Of a DNA stretch of 64,000 nucleotides, positions 45,050-58,285 are shown piece by piece. A model generated the notes under the pieces. That model worked only from the letters and a program-made list of their open reading frames with translations. It ran no database searches and was not told the origin of the DNA. The DNA is from Rutidosis leptorrhynchoides (taxonomy: Eukaryota; Streptophyta; Magnoliopsida; Asterales; Asteraceae), in the NCBI RefSeq assembly GCF_046630445.1, contig NC_092340.1, positions 20,128,001-20,192,000 of the forward strand. The letters are read 5' to 3'. The stretch's first letter is position 1. Every line of letters starts with the position of its first letter. The position numbers and the translations under genes were made by a program.

Positions 45050-48000
45050 TCGGAGACCTGCACTTTCTACCATAAAGTGCCTCAAATGGCGCCATCTCAA
45101 TACTAGAATGATAACTGTTGTTGTAGGAAAATTCTGCTAACGGTAGGTGTCGATCCCAACTGTTTCCGAAATCAATAACACATGCTCGTAGCATGTCTTC
45201 AAGCGTTTGTATCGTCCTTTTGCTCTGCCCATCAGTTTGTGGATGATAGGCAGTACTCATGTCTAGACGAGTCCCCAATTCTTGTTGCAATGTCTGCCAG
45301 AACCTTGAAACAAATCTACCATCCCTATCAGAGATAATAGAGATGGGTATTCCATGTTCGGAGACAACCTCCTTCAAATACAATCGCGCCAACTTCTCCA
45401 TTTTGTCATCTTCTCTCATTGGCAGGAAGTGTGCTGACTTGGTGAGATGATCAACTATTACCCAAATAGTATCATAATCACTTGCAGTCCTTGGCAATTT
45501 AGTAATGAAATCCATGGTAATGTTTTCCCATTTCCATTCCGGGATTTCAGGTTGTTGTAGTAGACCTGATGGTTTCTGATGTTCAGCTTTGACCTTAGAA
45601 CACGTCAAACATTCTCCTACATATTTAGCAATATCGGCTTTCATACCCGGCCACCAAAAGTGTTTCTTGAGATCTTTATACATCTTCCCCGCTCCGGGAT
45701 GTATTGAATATCTGGTTTTATGTGCTTCTTTAAGTACCATTTCTCTCACATCTTCAAACCTTGGTACCCAAATTCTATCAGCCCTATATCGGGTTCCGTC
45801 TTCCCGAATATTAATATGTTTCTCTGATCCTTTGGGTATCTCATTCTTCAACTTTCCTTCTTTTACAACCCCCTGTTGCGCCTCCTTTATTTGAGTAGTA
45901 AGGTTAGTACGAATAATTATATTCATAGCTTTTACCCGTATAGGTTCTCTGTCCTTTCTACTCAAAGTGTCGGCTACCACATTTGCCTTCCCCTGGTGGT
46001 ATCGAATCTCAAAATCATAATCATTCAACAGTTCAATCCACCTGCGTTGTCTCATATTCAGTTGCTTCTGATTAAATATATGTTGGAGACTTTTGTGGTC
46101 GGTATATATAATACTTTTGACCCCATATAAAAAATGCCTCCAAGTCTTTAATGCAAAAACAACAGCACCCAATTCCAAATCGTGAGTTTTATAATTTTGC
46201 TCGTGAATCTTCAATTGTTTAGACGCATAAGCAATCACCTTCGTTCGTTGCATTAATACACAACCGAGACCTTGCTTTGATGAGTCACAATAAATCACAA
46301 AATCATCATTCCCTTCAGGCAATGACAATATAGGTGCCGTAGTTAGCTTTTTCTTCAATAACTGAAACGCCTTCTCTTGTTCATCATTCCATTCAAATTT
46401 CTTCCCTTTATGCGTTAATGCAGTCAAGGGTTTTGCTATTTTGGAGAAATCTTGGATGAATCTTCTGTAGTAACCAGCCAATCCTAAAAATTGACGTATA
46501 TGCTTCGGAGTTTTTGGGGTTTCCCACTTTTCAACGGTTTCGATCTTTGCCGGGTCCACCTGGATACCTTCTTTGTTCACTATGTGACCGAGGAATTGAA
46601 CTTCTTCCAACCAAAATGCACACTTTGAAAACTTAGCGTACAGTTTTTCTTTCCTCAATACTTCTAGCACTTTTCTCAAATGTTCTTCGTGCTATTGATC
46701 ATTCTTTGAGTAAATAAGTATGTCATCGATGAAAACAATGACAAACTTGTCAAGATATGGCCCACACACTCGGTTCATAAGGTCCATGAACATAGCTGGT
46801 GCGTTAGTCAATCCAAACGGCATAACCATAAACTCGTAATGACCATAACGCGTCCTAAAAATAGTTTTTGGAATATCATCCTCCTTTACTCGCATTTGAT
46901 GATATCCAGAACATAAATCGATTTTTGAATAAACCGACGAGCCTTGTAGTTGATCAAATAAGTCGTCAATTCTTGGCAGTGGATAACGGTTTTTGATGGT
47001 AAGTTTATTCAACTCTCTGTAGTCAATACACAACCTAAATGTACCATCCTTCTTCTTGACAAACAAAACAGGAGCTCCCCATGGTGATGTGCTTGGTCGA
47101 ATGAAACCACGTTCTAATAGTTCTTGCAGTTAGCTTTGCAGTTCTTTCATCTCGCTGGGTGCGAGTCTGTAAGGAGCACGAGCTATTGGTGCAGCTCCTG
47201 GTACAAGATCTATTTGAAATTCAACAGATCGATGTGGAGGTAGTCCCGGTAATTCTTTCGGAAATACATCGGAAAATTCTTTTGCGACGGGAACATCGTT
47301 GATGCTCTTTTCTTCAGTTTGTACTTTCTCGACGTGTGCTAGAACAGCATAGCAACCTTTTCTTATTAGTTTTTGTGCCTTCAAATTACTAATAAGATGT
47401 AGCTTCGTGTTGCCCTTTTCTCCATACACCATTAAGGGTTCTCCTTCTTCTCGTACAATGCGAATTGCATTTTTGTAACATACGATCTCTGCTTTCATCT
47501 CCTTCAGCCAGTCCATGCCAACTATTACATCAAAACTCCCTAACTCTACTGGTATCAAATCAATCTTAAATATTTCGCTACCCAGTTTAATTTCTCGATT
47601 CCGGCATATATAATCTGCTGAAATTAATTTACCGTTTGCTAATTCGAGTAAAAATTTACTATCCAACGGCGTCAATGGACAACTTAATTTAGCACAAAAA
47701 TCTCTACTCATATAGCTTCTATCCGCACCCGAATCAAATAAAACGTAAGCAGATTTATTGTCAATAAGAAACGTACCCGTAACAAGCTCCGGGTCTTCCT
47801 GTGCCTCTGCCGCATTAATATTGAAAACTCTTCCGCGGCCTTGTCCATTCGTGTTCTCCTGGTTCGGGAAATTTCTAATAATGTGGCCCAGTTTTCCACA
47901 TTTATAACAAACTACATTGGCATAACTTTTTCCGACACTACTTGCTCCGCCATTACTCGTTCTGACATCATTTGTTCCTTTTGTTCTGTTAACCCCTGGT

Positions 48001-49031
48001 CCATAGACCTCACACTTTACCGCACTATGACCATTTCTTTTACACTTGTTGCAAAATTTGGTGCAGAACCCCAAGTGATACTTTTCACACCTTTGGCATA
48101 GCTGCTTCTGATTGTTGTTGTTGTTGCGGTTGTTATTGTTGTTGGGATGATTGTTGTAGTTGTTGTTGTTGTTGTTGTGCCGTTTGTTGTAGTTGCGATT
48201 AATGTTGCGATTGTTGGGATAGTTGTTGTTGTTTTGGTGACTCTTATCACCGTTTTCCTCCCACTTTCTTTTGACTAACTTCACGTTGGCCTCTTCGACC
48301 GCCTGTTCTTTAATTCTTCCCTCAATCTGGTTCACTAGTTTGTGAGCCATTCTACATGCCTTTTATATGGAGGCAGGCTCGTGTGAACTTATATCTTCTT
48401 GGATTCTCTCCGGTAACCCTTTCACAAACGCGTCGATCTTCTCTTCCTCATCTTCGAAAGCTCTCGAACACAATAGGCACAATTCTGTGAATCGTCTTTC
48501 GTACGAAGTAATATCGAATCCCTGTGTTCGTAACCCTCTAAGTTCTGACTTGAGCTTATTGACCTCGGTTCTGGGACGGTACTTCACATTCATCAAGTGC
48601 TTGAATGCTGACCACGGTAGCGCGTAATCAGCATCTTGTCCCACTTGCTCTAGATAGGTATTCCACCATGTTAACGCAATACCTGTGAAGGTATGCGTAG
48701 CGTACTTTACTTTGTCTCCTTCAGTACACTTACTTATGGCAAACACCGATTCAACTTTCTCGGTCCACCGTTTCAATCCGATTGGTCCTTCGGTCCCATC
48801 AAATTTCGAAGGTTTGCAGGCAGTGAATTCCTTGTAGGAGCATCCTACACGATTTCTTGCGCCGTTAGCTGTATTGCTAGATTCAGAGTTATTATTGGTA
48901 TGTAGCGCGGCCTGTACTGCGGCTATGTTTGAAGCAAGAAAGGCACGAAATTTCTCTTCGCTCATATTCAAGGTGTGTCGAGTAGTCGGTGCCATTTCCT
49001 TCAAAATAGTCAAATGAAACAATTTAATCAT
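45050..49031 (-). pseudogene. Outer element Gag-Pol polyprotein, 5' part, with three stops
   Basis: All pieces share one frame, from Gag (ATG 49031, or 48995 in better context) to integrase, where the inner element cuts it at 45050. Stops: TAA 48363-48365 and TAA 47130-47132 (both at Gln CAA codons of the inner copy), and TAG 46692-46694. Gag has the same ALTWWNTYLEQ core and Asn-rich linker, and the knuckle CYKCGKLGHIIRNF has lost its last Cys. Protease [11 protein letters not shown] with FIDD (about 46721), RNase H, integrase zinc finger CLTCSKVK and DDE core are all recognisable. GQSERT of the inner copy reads GQSKRT, an altered core neighbourhood. The rest continues at 30998-31604. Confidence 0.92.
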
Positions 49032-49318
49032 ACAGAATATTAAGAATAGTCAATAGTATCTCGTAGCATAATATGAACTCATTTATAAAAGCTTTTTCTT
49101 CATATTAGCGTTTTATAAGTTTAAATTCGGGTACTACCTACCCGTTAAGTTCATACTTAGTAGCTAATATACAATTCAACTACTACAATTCTATATGAAA
49201 AACTGATTATAATAATATATCACATACAAATATTCTTCAAACTTACAACTTCGCTATATTACATATAACATGAAATATAGTACACTATGATACAGGACAG
49301 TTTTGAAGATAAATCTAG

Positions 49319-50011
49319 TTAATACGCAAGTTGTTCAGCAAAGGAAATAAAGACACGTAATTCATAAGTCCAGAAACAAGTCATGCATTCTGGTTTTACT
49401 AAGACGACTTCCCATCCTTGGTCTTGTGGAAAATAACCGTTATGACCATTAGCTAGGCAGCATGTTTTAATGTCGTCAAAAGGGCGAGGGTTTCGTAATG
49501 TCCAACAGCCCCGTAATAATCTAAAAACCTTGTTTCTCACCCCAACTACTGAATCCGTCACTTGTGGGAAGGTTTTATTTAAAAGTTGCAATCCGATGTT
49601 CTTTTTCTCACTTTGGTAAGAAGCGAACATCACTAACCCGTAAGCATAACATACTTCTTTATGTTGCATGTTAGAAGCTCTTTCTAATTCACGAAATCCT
49701 ATGTTGGGATATGTCGAGTCAAAATAAGTTCTTAACCCGTAGCGTAAAATTGCATTTGGGTTCCCCGCATTTAACGTTTTAAAGAAAACACGGCGTAACT
49801 TACGGTCTCCCCAATGTGATATACCCCACCTATCAAAGGAAAGCCTTTTATAAACTAAGGCATTTCTGGAAAGTCTTTCAAATGTTTGACAAGTTAATTT
49901 CGCCATAACTAAATGTGCTGATGAATTCTGACCGAATCTAGACAAGATTTCCTCAATCATATCCTCTGGTAGGTCTTCTAAAATATTCGGTTGTCTACCC
50001 TTAACGTCCAT
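49319..50011 (-). CDS. F-box protein of the outer gypsy element (At2g35280-like)
   Basis: The ORF is uninterrupted. I start it at ATG 50011 (MDVKGRQPNILEDLP), which aligns with the inner copy; an upstream in-frame ATG at 50038 lies before the conserved acceptor and has no counterpart. The F-box reads ILEDLPEDMIEEILSRFG, the middle GNPNAILRYGLRTYF and MQHKEVCYAYGLVMFA, and the end keeps PECMTCFWTYELRVF. Substitutions relative to the inner ORF (about one residue in five) concentrate in the second half of the F-box region and in residues 60-85; the last 40 residues are nearly unchanged. No stop or frameshift has accumulated, unlike in the neighbouring gag-pol. SKP1 binding is predicted from the family and not shown. 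Confidence 0.85.
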   Translation of the reverse strand: MDVKGRQPNILEDLPEDMIEEILSRFGQNSSAHLVMAKLTCQTFERLSRNALVYKRLSFDRWGISHWGDRKLRRVFFKTLNAGNPNAILRYGLRTYFDSTYPNIGFRELERASNMQHKEVCYAYGLVMFASYQSEKKNIGLQLLNKTFPQVTDSVVGVRNKVFRLLRGCWTLRNPRPFDDIKTCCLANGHNGYFPQDQGWEVVLVKPECMTCFWTYELRVFISFAEQLAY

Positions 50012-50028
50012 TTTGTTTTTATACTGTA
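50012..50028 (-). promoter_or_regulatory. Candidate splice acceptor before the outer F-box ORF
   Basis: On the minus strand, CTTATTTACAG is followed by TATAAAAACAAA and the ATG, the same arrangement as at 35958-35990 in the inner element. Confidence 0.45.
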
Positions 50029-50148
50029 AATAAGACAAGGATTAGATTCGTAAAAGATAAATAACAAACAATACAAGCAATTTTTACATAGAACATAAAA
50101 GTACAAGCACACTACAATACATATAATACACAACATGATTACAACCTT

Positions 50149-50778
50149 CTAATCTGAATAACTGGTTTCTTCTTCTTCAGACTTGGTTAGTTTTAGTAAT
50201 TTTCTAGGAATATATGGTGATCCTCTAATACGAGTCGTCGTTTTCCATAATGGTTTAGAAAAACCTGGTGATTTAGAGGTTCCCGGGTCATTGTTACATT
50301 TTAGGAAATACGGATGTTGTCGATACATATAAAGTTCATCGGGGTTGGAATCGGGTTTCTCTATTTTTATACCTTTTCCCTTATTATTTTCTTCCGCTTT
50401 ATTAAATTGGGTCGAGGTAATTTATATAACATCATCGGAATCCTCATCGGGATCCGATTCATCGGAAAATTGGTAATCTTCCCAATATTTTGCTTCCTCG
50501 GCGGAAACACCATTGACCATTATTAACTTTGGTCCGTTGGTTGAGGATTTTCTTTTATTTAATTGATTTACTATAGGTATCAATATTTCTTCCTCCGGAA
50601 CCTCTTCTTCTTCTTCTGGTTTCTCCTCTTCCGATTCATCATCTTCTGGTTCCTCCTCTTCCGGTTCCTCCTCTTCCAGTTCCTCTTCGGGAATTTGTGA
50701 ATCTTCCCAAAATATATTCGAATCTTCATTATTATTAGGTGAATCAATGAAATTTGTACTAGAGGTAGACACTATCAC
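50149..50778 (-). pseudogene. Acidic accessory ORF of the outer element, one premature stop
   Basis: Equivalent of 35238-35852. The frame runs from about 50778, with Glu-rich repeats and EDYQFSDESDPDEDSDDVI. It then meets a TAA at 50422-50424 where the inner copy has GAA, and continues in frame through GKGIKIEK and RIRGSPYIPRK-like sequence to a stop at 50149-50151. The local ATG differs from the inner one, so initiation may also be affected. Confidence 0.7.
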
Positions 50779-50964
50779 ACAATATCAAACACGTTAAGAG
50801 ATTAATATATCACATAATATTTACATGTTAATAATATATAGTTTCCAACAAAAAAAATGTTAAGCAATCGTTTTTGAAGAAAAATACGGTCGAAGTCCAG
50901 ACTCACTAATGCATCCTAACAAACTCGGTAAGACACACTAATGCAATTTTCTGGTTCTCTAAGA

Positions 50965-50981
50965 CCAACGCTCGGATACCA
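50965..50981 (-). other. Outer element primer-binding site
   Basis: The minus strand reads TGGTATCCGAGCGTTGG two bases from the 5' LTR, identical to the inner element's PBS. Confidence 0.75.
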
Positions 50982-50983
50982 AC

Positions 50984-53900
50984 TGAAATGTCCCGTTCAT
51001 ATTGATTATAAACGTTCCATATTAATTGATTTCGTCGTGAGGTTTTGACCTCTATATGAGACGTTTTTCAAAGACTGCATTCATTTTTAAAACAACCATA
51101 ACCTTTATTTTATCGATGAAGGTTTAAAAGCATTACGTAGATCATCAAATAATGATAATCTAAAATATACCGTTTACATACGACCATTACATAATGGTTT
51201 ACAATAAGAATATATTACATCAAAAATAAGTTTCTTGAATGCAGTTTTTACATAATATCATACAAGCATGGACTCCAAATCTTGTCCTTATTTTAGTATG
51301 CAACAGCGGAAGCTCTTAGTAATCATCTGAGAATAAACATGCTTAAAACGTCAACAAAAATGTTGGTGAGTTATAGGTTTAACCTATATATTATCAAATC
51401 ATAATAATAGACCACAAGATTTCATATTTCAATATACAGCCCATACATAGAGATAAAAATCATTCATATGGTGAACACCTGGTAACCGACATTAACAAGA
51501 TGCATATATAAGAATATCCCCATCATTCCGGAACACCCTTCGGATATGATATAAATTTTGAAGTACTAAAGCATCCGGTACTTTGGATGGGGTTTGTTAG
51601 GCCCAATAGATCTATCTTTAGGATTCGCGTCAATTAGGGTGTCTGTTCCCTAATTCTTAGATTACCAGACTTAATAAAAAGGGGCATATTCGATTTCGAT
51701 AATTCAACCATAGAATGTACTTTCACGTACTTGTGTCTATTTTGTAAATCATTTATAAAACTTGCATGTATTCTCATCCCAAAAATATTAGATTTTAAAA
51801 GTGGGACTATAACTCACTTTCACAGATATTTCCTTCCTCGGAAATAAGACTTGGCCACGGATCGATTCACGAACCTATACAAATATGTACATATATATCA
51901 AAGTATGATCAAAATATAATTACAACCATTTTTATTATGTTTTAAAGATTTGAGTGTATTAAGTCAGCTGTCCTCGTTAATAACCTACAACTAGTTGTCC
52001 ACAGTTAGATGTACAGAAATAAATCGATATATATTATCTTGAATCAATCCACGACCCAGTGTATACACGTCTCAGGCTAGATCACAAATCAAAGTATATA
52101 TATTTTTGGAATCAACGTCAACCCTGTATAGCTAACTCCAACATTACTGCATATAGAGTGTCTGTGGTTGTTCCAAATAATATATATACATGGGTCGATA
52201 TGATATGTCAAAACATTTGCATATGTGTCTATGGTATCCCAAGATTACATAATATATTAGAATACATGTATAATACAATATAAGTTAGCTAGGATATGAT
52301 TTGTATAGACTTGTTAAACATTTCCCGTAGCTAAAAAGATCAAAAATATCCAATCTTGTTTTACCCATAACTTCTTCATTTTAAATCCGTTTTGAGTGAA
52401 TCAAATTGTTATGGTTTCATATTTAACTCTATTTTATGAATCTAAACATAAAAATTATAGGTTTATAGTCGGAAATATAAGTTACAAGTCGTTTTTGTAA
52501 AGGTAGTCATTTCAGTCGAAAGAACGACGTCTAGATGACCATTTTAGAAAACATACTTCAACTTTGAGTTTAACCTTGATTTTTGGATATAGTTTCATGT
52601 TCATATGAAAAATCATTTTCCCAGAAGAACAACTTTTAAATCAAAGTTTATCATAGTTTTTAATTATCCAAACCAAAACAGCCCCCGATTTCACTACGAC
52701 GGCGTATATCCGATTTTATGGTGTTCATCGTGTTTCCATGTTTTAAATCATTAAGTTAGCATATCGTAAAGATATAGAACATGTGTTTAGTTGATTTTAA
52801 AAGTCAAGTTAGAAGGATTAACTTTTGTTTGCGAACAAGTTTAGAATTAACTAAACTATGTTCTAGTGATTACAAGTTTAAACCTTCGAATAAGATAGCT
52901 TTATATGTATGAATCGAATGATGTTATGAACATCATTACTACCTCAAGTTTTCTGGATAAAACTACTAGAAATGAGAAAAATGGATCTAGCTTCAAAGGA
53001 TCCTTAGATGGCTTGAAAGTTCTTGAAACAGAATCATGACACGAAAACAGTTCAAGTAAGATTTTCACTCGAAATAAGATTGTTATAGTTGTAGAAATTG
53101 AATCAAAGTTTGAATATGAATATTACCTTGAATTAGAAAGATAACCTACTGTAAATAACAAAGGTTCCTTGATCTTAGATGATTACTTGGAATGGATTAG
53201 AAAGCTTGGAAGTAGACTTGCAAACTTGGAAGTATTCTTGATTTTTATGAAACTATACTTATGGAATTTATGAAGAACACTTAGAACTTGAAGATGGAAC
53301 TTGAGAGAGATCAATTAGATGAAGAAAATTTAAGAATGAAAGTTTTTGTAGGTGTTTTTGGTCATTGGTATATGGATTAGATATAAAGGATATGTAATTT
53401 TGTTTTCATGTAAATAAGTCATGAATGATTACTCATATTTTTGTAATTTTATGAGATATTTCATGCTAGTTGCCAAATGATGGTTACCACATGTGTTAGG
53501 TGACTCACATGGGCTGCTAAGAGCTGATCATTGGAGTGTATATACCAATAGTACATACATCTAAAAGCTGTGTATTGTACGAGTACGAATACGGGTGCAT
53601 ACGAGTAGAATTGTTGATGAAACTGAACGAGGATGTAATGTTAAGCATTTTTGTTAAGTAGAAGTATTTTGTTATGTGTCTTGAAGTCTTTCAAAAGTGT
53701 AAGAATACATATCAAAACACCACATGTATATACATTCTAATGGAGTCGTTAAGTCTTCGTTAGTCGTTACATGTAAGTGTTGTTTTGAAACCTTTAAGTT
53801 AACGATCTTAATTAATGTTGTTAAACCAATGTTTATTATATCAAATGAGATGTTAAATTATTATATTATCATGATATTATGATGTATGAATATCTCTTAA

Positions 53901-54080
53901 TATGATATATACATTAAAATATCGTTACAACGATAATCGTTACATATAAGTCTCGTTTCGTAATTCTTGGGTTAGTAGTCTTGTTTTTACATATGTAGTT
54001 CATTGTTAACACACTTAATGATATATTTAAATATCATTTTATCATGTTAAATATAGTGTATCAATATCTTAATATGATAT
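50984..54080 (-). repeat. Outer element 5' LTR, interrupted at 54080
   Basis: Colinear with 27476 to about 30585. The match stops at GATAT (54076-54080), where the Athila-like LTR begins. The missing part, equivalent to about 30586-30962, should follow the Athila-like element outside the window. Confidence 0.92.
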
Positions 54081-55935
54081 TGATGATGTAGCGTGAGGGT
54101 ACGAAATAGTATTATTTTTACTAGGAAATACTATAAAATATGACACAAGTTTTATTAATTTACGGATGGGATATACCTAAACCTTGCTACAACACTATAG
54201 GCAGTGTACCTAATCGTAGAGTAGTGTAGTTTTTAGTAAGTCCGGTTCGTTCCACAGGGAGCTGGTGAAGTTAACGCTATATTATTAAGTTTATAAGTAG
54301 TAGTATTATTATAAAATAGGGGGGTTTTACCGTTTAATGACCGGTTTGTCGATTCTATATTTTAAGCGCAAAGATAAATGACGATAATTAAAGTGCGTAA
54401 AATAATGACAATAAATAAAATGACAGTAAATAAAATTGCGAGTAATAAAATGACAGTAAATAAAGATACGATGAGAAATACAATAAAAGAATTATGCTTA
54501 TTTAAACTTCCGTAATCATGATGTTTGACGTGTTGATTTTAATTTATTACCATGGGTTAATTTCCCTTTGTCCTGGTTTATTTGATACGTCTATCTGGTT
54601 TTTGTCCATAATAGTCCATCGGTCATAAATATAAAGTGCGAGTATCCTCGTCAAATTACCCTTATACCCGAAGTCAAATATTCCAACTAATTAAGGATTT
54701 AAACTGTGACGCAGTTATCACTTCTGTCAACAATTACACCAGTTATCACTGTATGTAATCTACCCCTGTTTTGATTAGATATGAATATTAATTTACCCAC
54801 TTGATCAGTTTGAATAATCAATTACCCAACCCGAATAATTAATTAAATGATTATAATAGATTCCATATGAACGTCACTAAATAGGACAACCATAATCATT
54901 ATTAATTATTAGGATAATTAATTTGAAGATAGGTTCGACAGACTCCAATGAGTTGTCACTCAATTAGACAATACCCCCCATCTATTAATAGTCAATAGTC
55001 CAATTTCCACAAGTGTCGGTCTTTTGCCCAAACCTTAATTATGGTACAAAGTTCAATAACCCCGTCTTAATATTTTAGCCCAACATCACGATTACTTCGG
55101 CTCAAATAAGCATAATAATAACTTAGCTACGAGACATTAATGTAAAAAGGTTGAACATAACTTACAATGATTAAAAATAGCGTAGCGTTACACGGACAGA
55201 ATTTCGACTTACACACTCAAACGATCTCTATCATAAATCTTATTATTATCATAATTTAAAATTAAAATTAAGATTATTGTTATATCTTATTACATTAACA
55301 TTATGATAGAGATATAGAATATAGATATTGATATTGATAGATAGAAAAATAAAAAAAAGATAGAAAGAAAAAAAAGAGATCGAAACGTAAAAAGTCTCTC
55401 CCCTCTCATCGTTACAATCGTTCCTTTTATAGGCTAAATTGTAAATTGATTTTTCATTTACGACCCCTGAACTATGCTCAATTAACAACTTTTTATTATT
55501 TAATATTATTCTTATTATGATTTATTTAAATATTATATTTTATTCTTGTGCATAGTTGACTCGTAATTTTTACACCGTTGCGTCGAGCGTTGAGAGTTGG
55601 TTCATGTCCTGGTTCCGGATTTTCGAACGTCCTTTCGTACAATTTTATATCTTGTACTTTGCGTTTTGTAACTTGTACTCTTGTCATTTTTAGACGTTCT
55701 TCATCAATAAATTGAACCTTTTGAATTGTATCTTGTACATTTGAGCTTTTTGGACGTTTTGGTCTTTCAAATCTTCGTTTTTGTCTTTAAATCTTCATTT
55801 TCGAGCGATTTGCGTCTTTCGTCTTCGCACTTATTTATTTAACTATTACAACTAAAAATAAGGAAATTACATTTAAAAACTTTACATATTGGAACGATAT
55901 TGCTACTAAATATATGTTCATTTGGAACACTATCA
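54081..55935 (-). repeat. Athila-like 3' LTR
   Basis: It is 1855 bp. On the plus strand it begins TGATGATGTAGCG and ends GAACACTATCA. The left edge is fixed by the break in the host LTR. The right edge is the TG/CA terminus next to the purine tract. Confidence 0.85.
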
Positions 55936-55950
55936 AATATCCCCACACTT
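55936..55950 (-). other. Athila-like polypurine tract
   Basis: The minus strand reads AAGTGTGGGGATATT directly before the LTR. The core AAGTGTGGGG recurs four more times in the element. Confidence 0.7.
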
Positions 55951-58285
55951 GAGCGTTGCTTGTCCTCAAGCAATACAGAACTTGAAATAAAAACATACAT
56001 GAATCACTTTTTTATTCATCACATTTTGTACATCAGTGATTTTGATATAGCGGTATAAACAATGACAGTAATGATGGTTAAAGGTGGGTGTGTCATCCAC
56101 AGTTGCCTTGGGTTTAGGTCAACGACACTTGCAATCAAATAGCCGATTTACTTTCGGTTTCCAAAGCAAAGTGCACATTTGAAAGGTGGTTTACAGTCCC
56201 ACATGACTATTAAAATGTAGATCCTTAAGGAAATTGGATCTTTATGAAAACATTTGATCTTTTTTTTTTGAAAATTTAATCTAGCTTTTACCCTAGATAA
56301 GTTTTCCGGAATAACCCTTCACCGGTGTTTGCAAAATATTTTTGTGGGTTGTGTGGGTTTCAGATTTGAAAATTTTAGCTCAACACTTGTGGTTTTGTGT
56401 TACCCACTTGCTAACCTTGTATTAGGAAAGCAACACGTCCAGTTTACTTGTCCCGTATATTACCTTTCGGCAAACTACCGTCCGGTTGTAAAGGAAAGCG
56501 ATGAACAAGAAACTGTTAAGGCAATGTCCCGTGACATGCAGATGATTATGGTCTTATTAACGTGTCGGATGCTAGAACTATCCTTGGTAGGAGCGATAGT
56601 AAAGATCATCCTATAATTTTTCGGTCTGGCACAAGGTCCTGTCTCCGACCATGCTATGCAACCACCGTTCTTACGGTTGACACCCGATTTGGTTCAGGTA
56701 ACCTAATGAATTCTGATGAATTCTCAGGATTTTACGTTCAATGGTAATGAACGCATTGAAAATGGGTTTTCAGAAAACAAATCGGTTTGTATTTTTGATC
56801 AAAATATTTTCTCGTTCAAGCTCGAGTTTAGATATCATTGAATTCCATGAGTTTGAATTCTCAATCTTTAAGGTCAATCTCTAGGATTGAGTAATATCAG
56901 TCTTAAAAGCTGATTTTTAATCTTTAAGGAGATTATCCTTTCTGGGGATCTGATTCATTAGTCTTATCCAGCTAATTTGCACGGTGCCTCCCCATTGTAC
57001 GAGATAAATCCTTCTCATGGTTAGGATAAATCTGACCACTTGGCGACCCTGTTTGATGCTGAGGTCCGTGGATTTCCTGCTGATTTTAGAGATGACTTTT
57101 CTAGATTTTTCGTCAACCTACAGCTGGTCTGGACGACAACTTCATGACCTAAATCAAGAAGCGCGTGTCTTTTTCGGAAGACTTTACTTCCTTTTAATGA
57201 TGGAATTGATTCATCGTGTAGATCCATCTTTCTTTAAAATATATTACAGTAAACCGGGTAAAACTGATTAGTATCGTCCAAAGCAAAAGTACCTGCAATA
57301 ATTCTTATACAAAAATGTGATAGATAGTTTTTAATTGAATAACTTGGTACATTCTCCCCACACTTAGTTTCTTTCTTTGCCTTTTTATTTTCTTCTATTT
57401 CATTTTAAATGAATTCAAGCGTTTTAGGGTGTTTCTCAATTTATGTCCTTTTCGAGGTAACGATAATTTCGGTATTATCACCTAGTTTTCACCGTTCATA
57501 AATATGTATAAACATGATTTTAAATTCATTTAGTTGAAATTTTTTTCAAATTTTCACAAAATTTGGCAATTAAAACAAGTGTAAACCCGAAAGAATTTAT
57601 AACCCTTCCCCACACTTGAGATCTTGCAATGCCCTCATTTGCAAGAAATCAGTAAAAATTGAAATTCATGAGGGTGATTAGTGTAGAAAAATGATTAAAA
57701 ATACCGAGTTTGCAAACATATTGTTGTTATTTCACATTTGATATTTTGTTTCTTGTCGTCAAAATTAGTACCTTTTTCTGAACTTAATGACAGTCTTTGA
57801 AAGTGCGTTATTTTACCCTGTTTTGTATATAACATAAAATACAAACATACATAATTTTGAAGTTGGGTATATTACCCCACGTTCAAAAATTTATAAAATC
57901 TAATATTTTTTTTTTTTTGGCATACTTTAAATCAATTAAATTAAAAATAATGATAACAAAATTTCTCGTCCCGCCCTCGGTTAAAGTAATTTCGGTTCAA
58001 CTACCTAATCTTCAACTCACGACGAATTTTAGAAATCATTTTTTTACTTAATGAAATAAAGTAAATTTTGTTTTTAAATTCACACAAAACTTAAATTTAA
58101 AAAGCATATTAATTTCATATAAAACCTACAAAAAAAAAAAAAAAATCAGAATGGGGGAGAAAACTAGTTCTTTAGTGTCTGCTAGCGGAAAAGACCAATC
58201 GGATTCCATTCTCGGAACTACACGAGAACAGAACAACTAACTCTAGATAGCATTTTCTTTTTAGAACATTTGAATCTCCCCACAC
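55951..58285 (-). other. Region of the Athila-like element where pol would be expected
   Basis: No RT, RNase H or integrase motif is seen in any frame. Copies of AAGTGTGGGG (minus strand) lie at 57356-57365, 57608-57617 and 58278-58287. The plus strand at about 56560-56750 has an open stretch (SDARTILGRSDSK, CLRPCYATTVLTVDTRFG) of protein-like composition, antisense to gag, with stops around it. It belongs to no family I know. Confidence 0.5.

Larger units (their letters stand above)
27476..54080 (-). mobile_element. Outer Ty3/gypsy element (Tekay-type) carrying F-box and acidic ORFs, nested
   Basis: Minus-strand element. Its 3' LTR is at 27476-30962 and the last part of pol at 30998-31599. 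Then comes the inner element (31605-45049), the rest of pol and gag (45050-49031), the F-box ORF, the acidic ORF, the PBS (50965-50981), and the 5' LTR from 50984. That LTR is cut at 54080 by an Athila-like insertion, and its remaining few hundred bases should lie right of the window. RT/IN style and a chromodomain-like C terminus point to the Tekay/Del clade. gag-pol has three premature stops besides the insertion. Confidence 0.92.
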
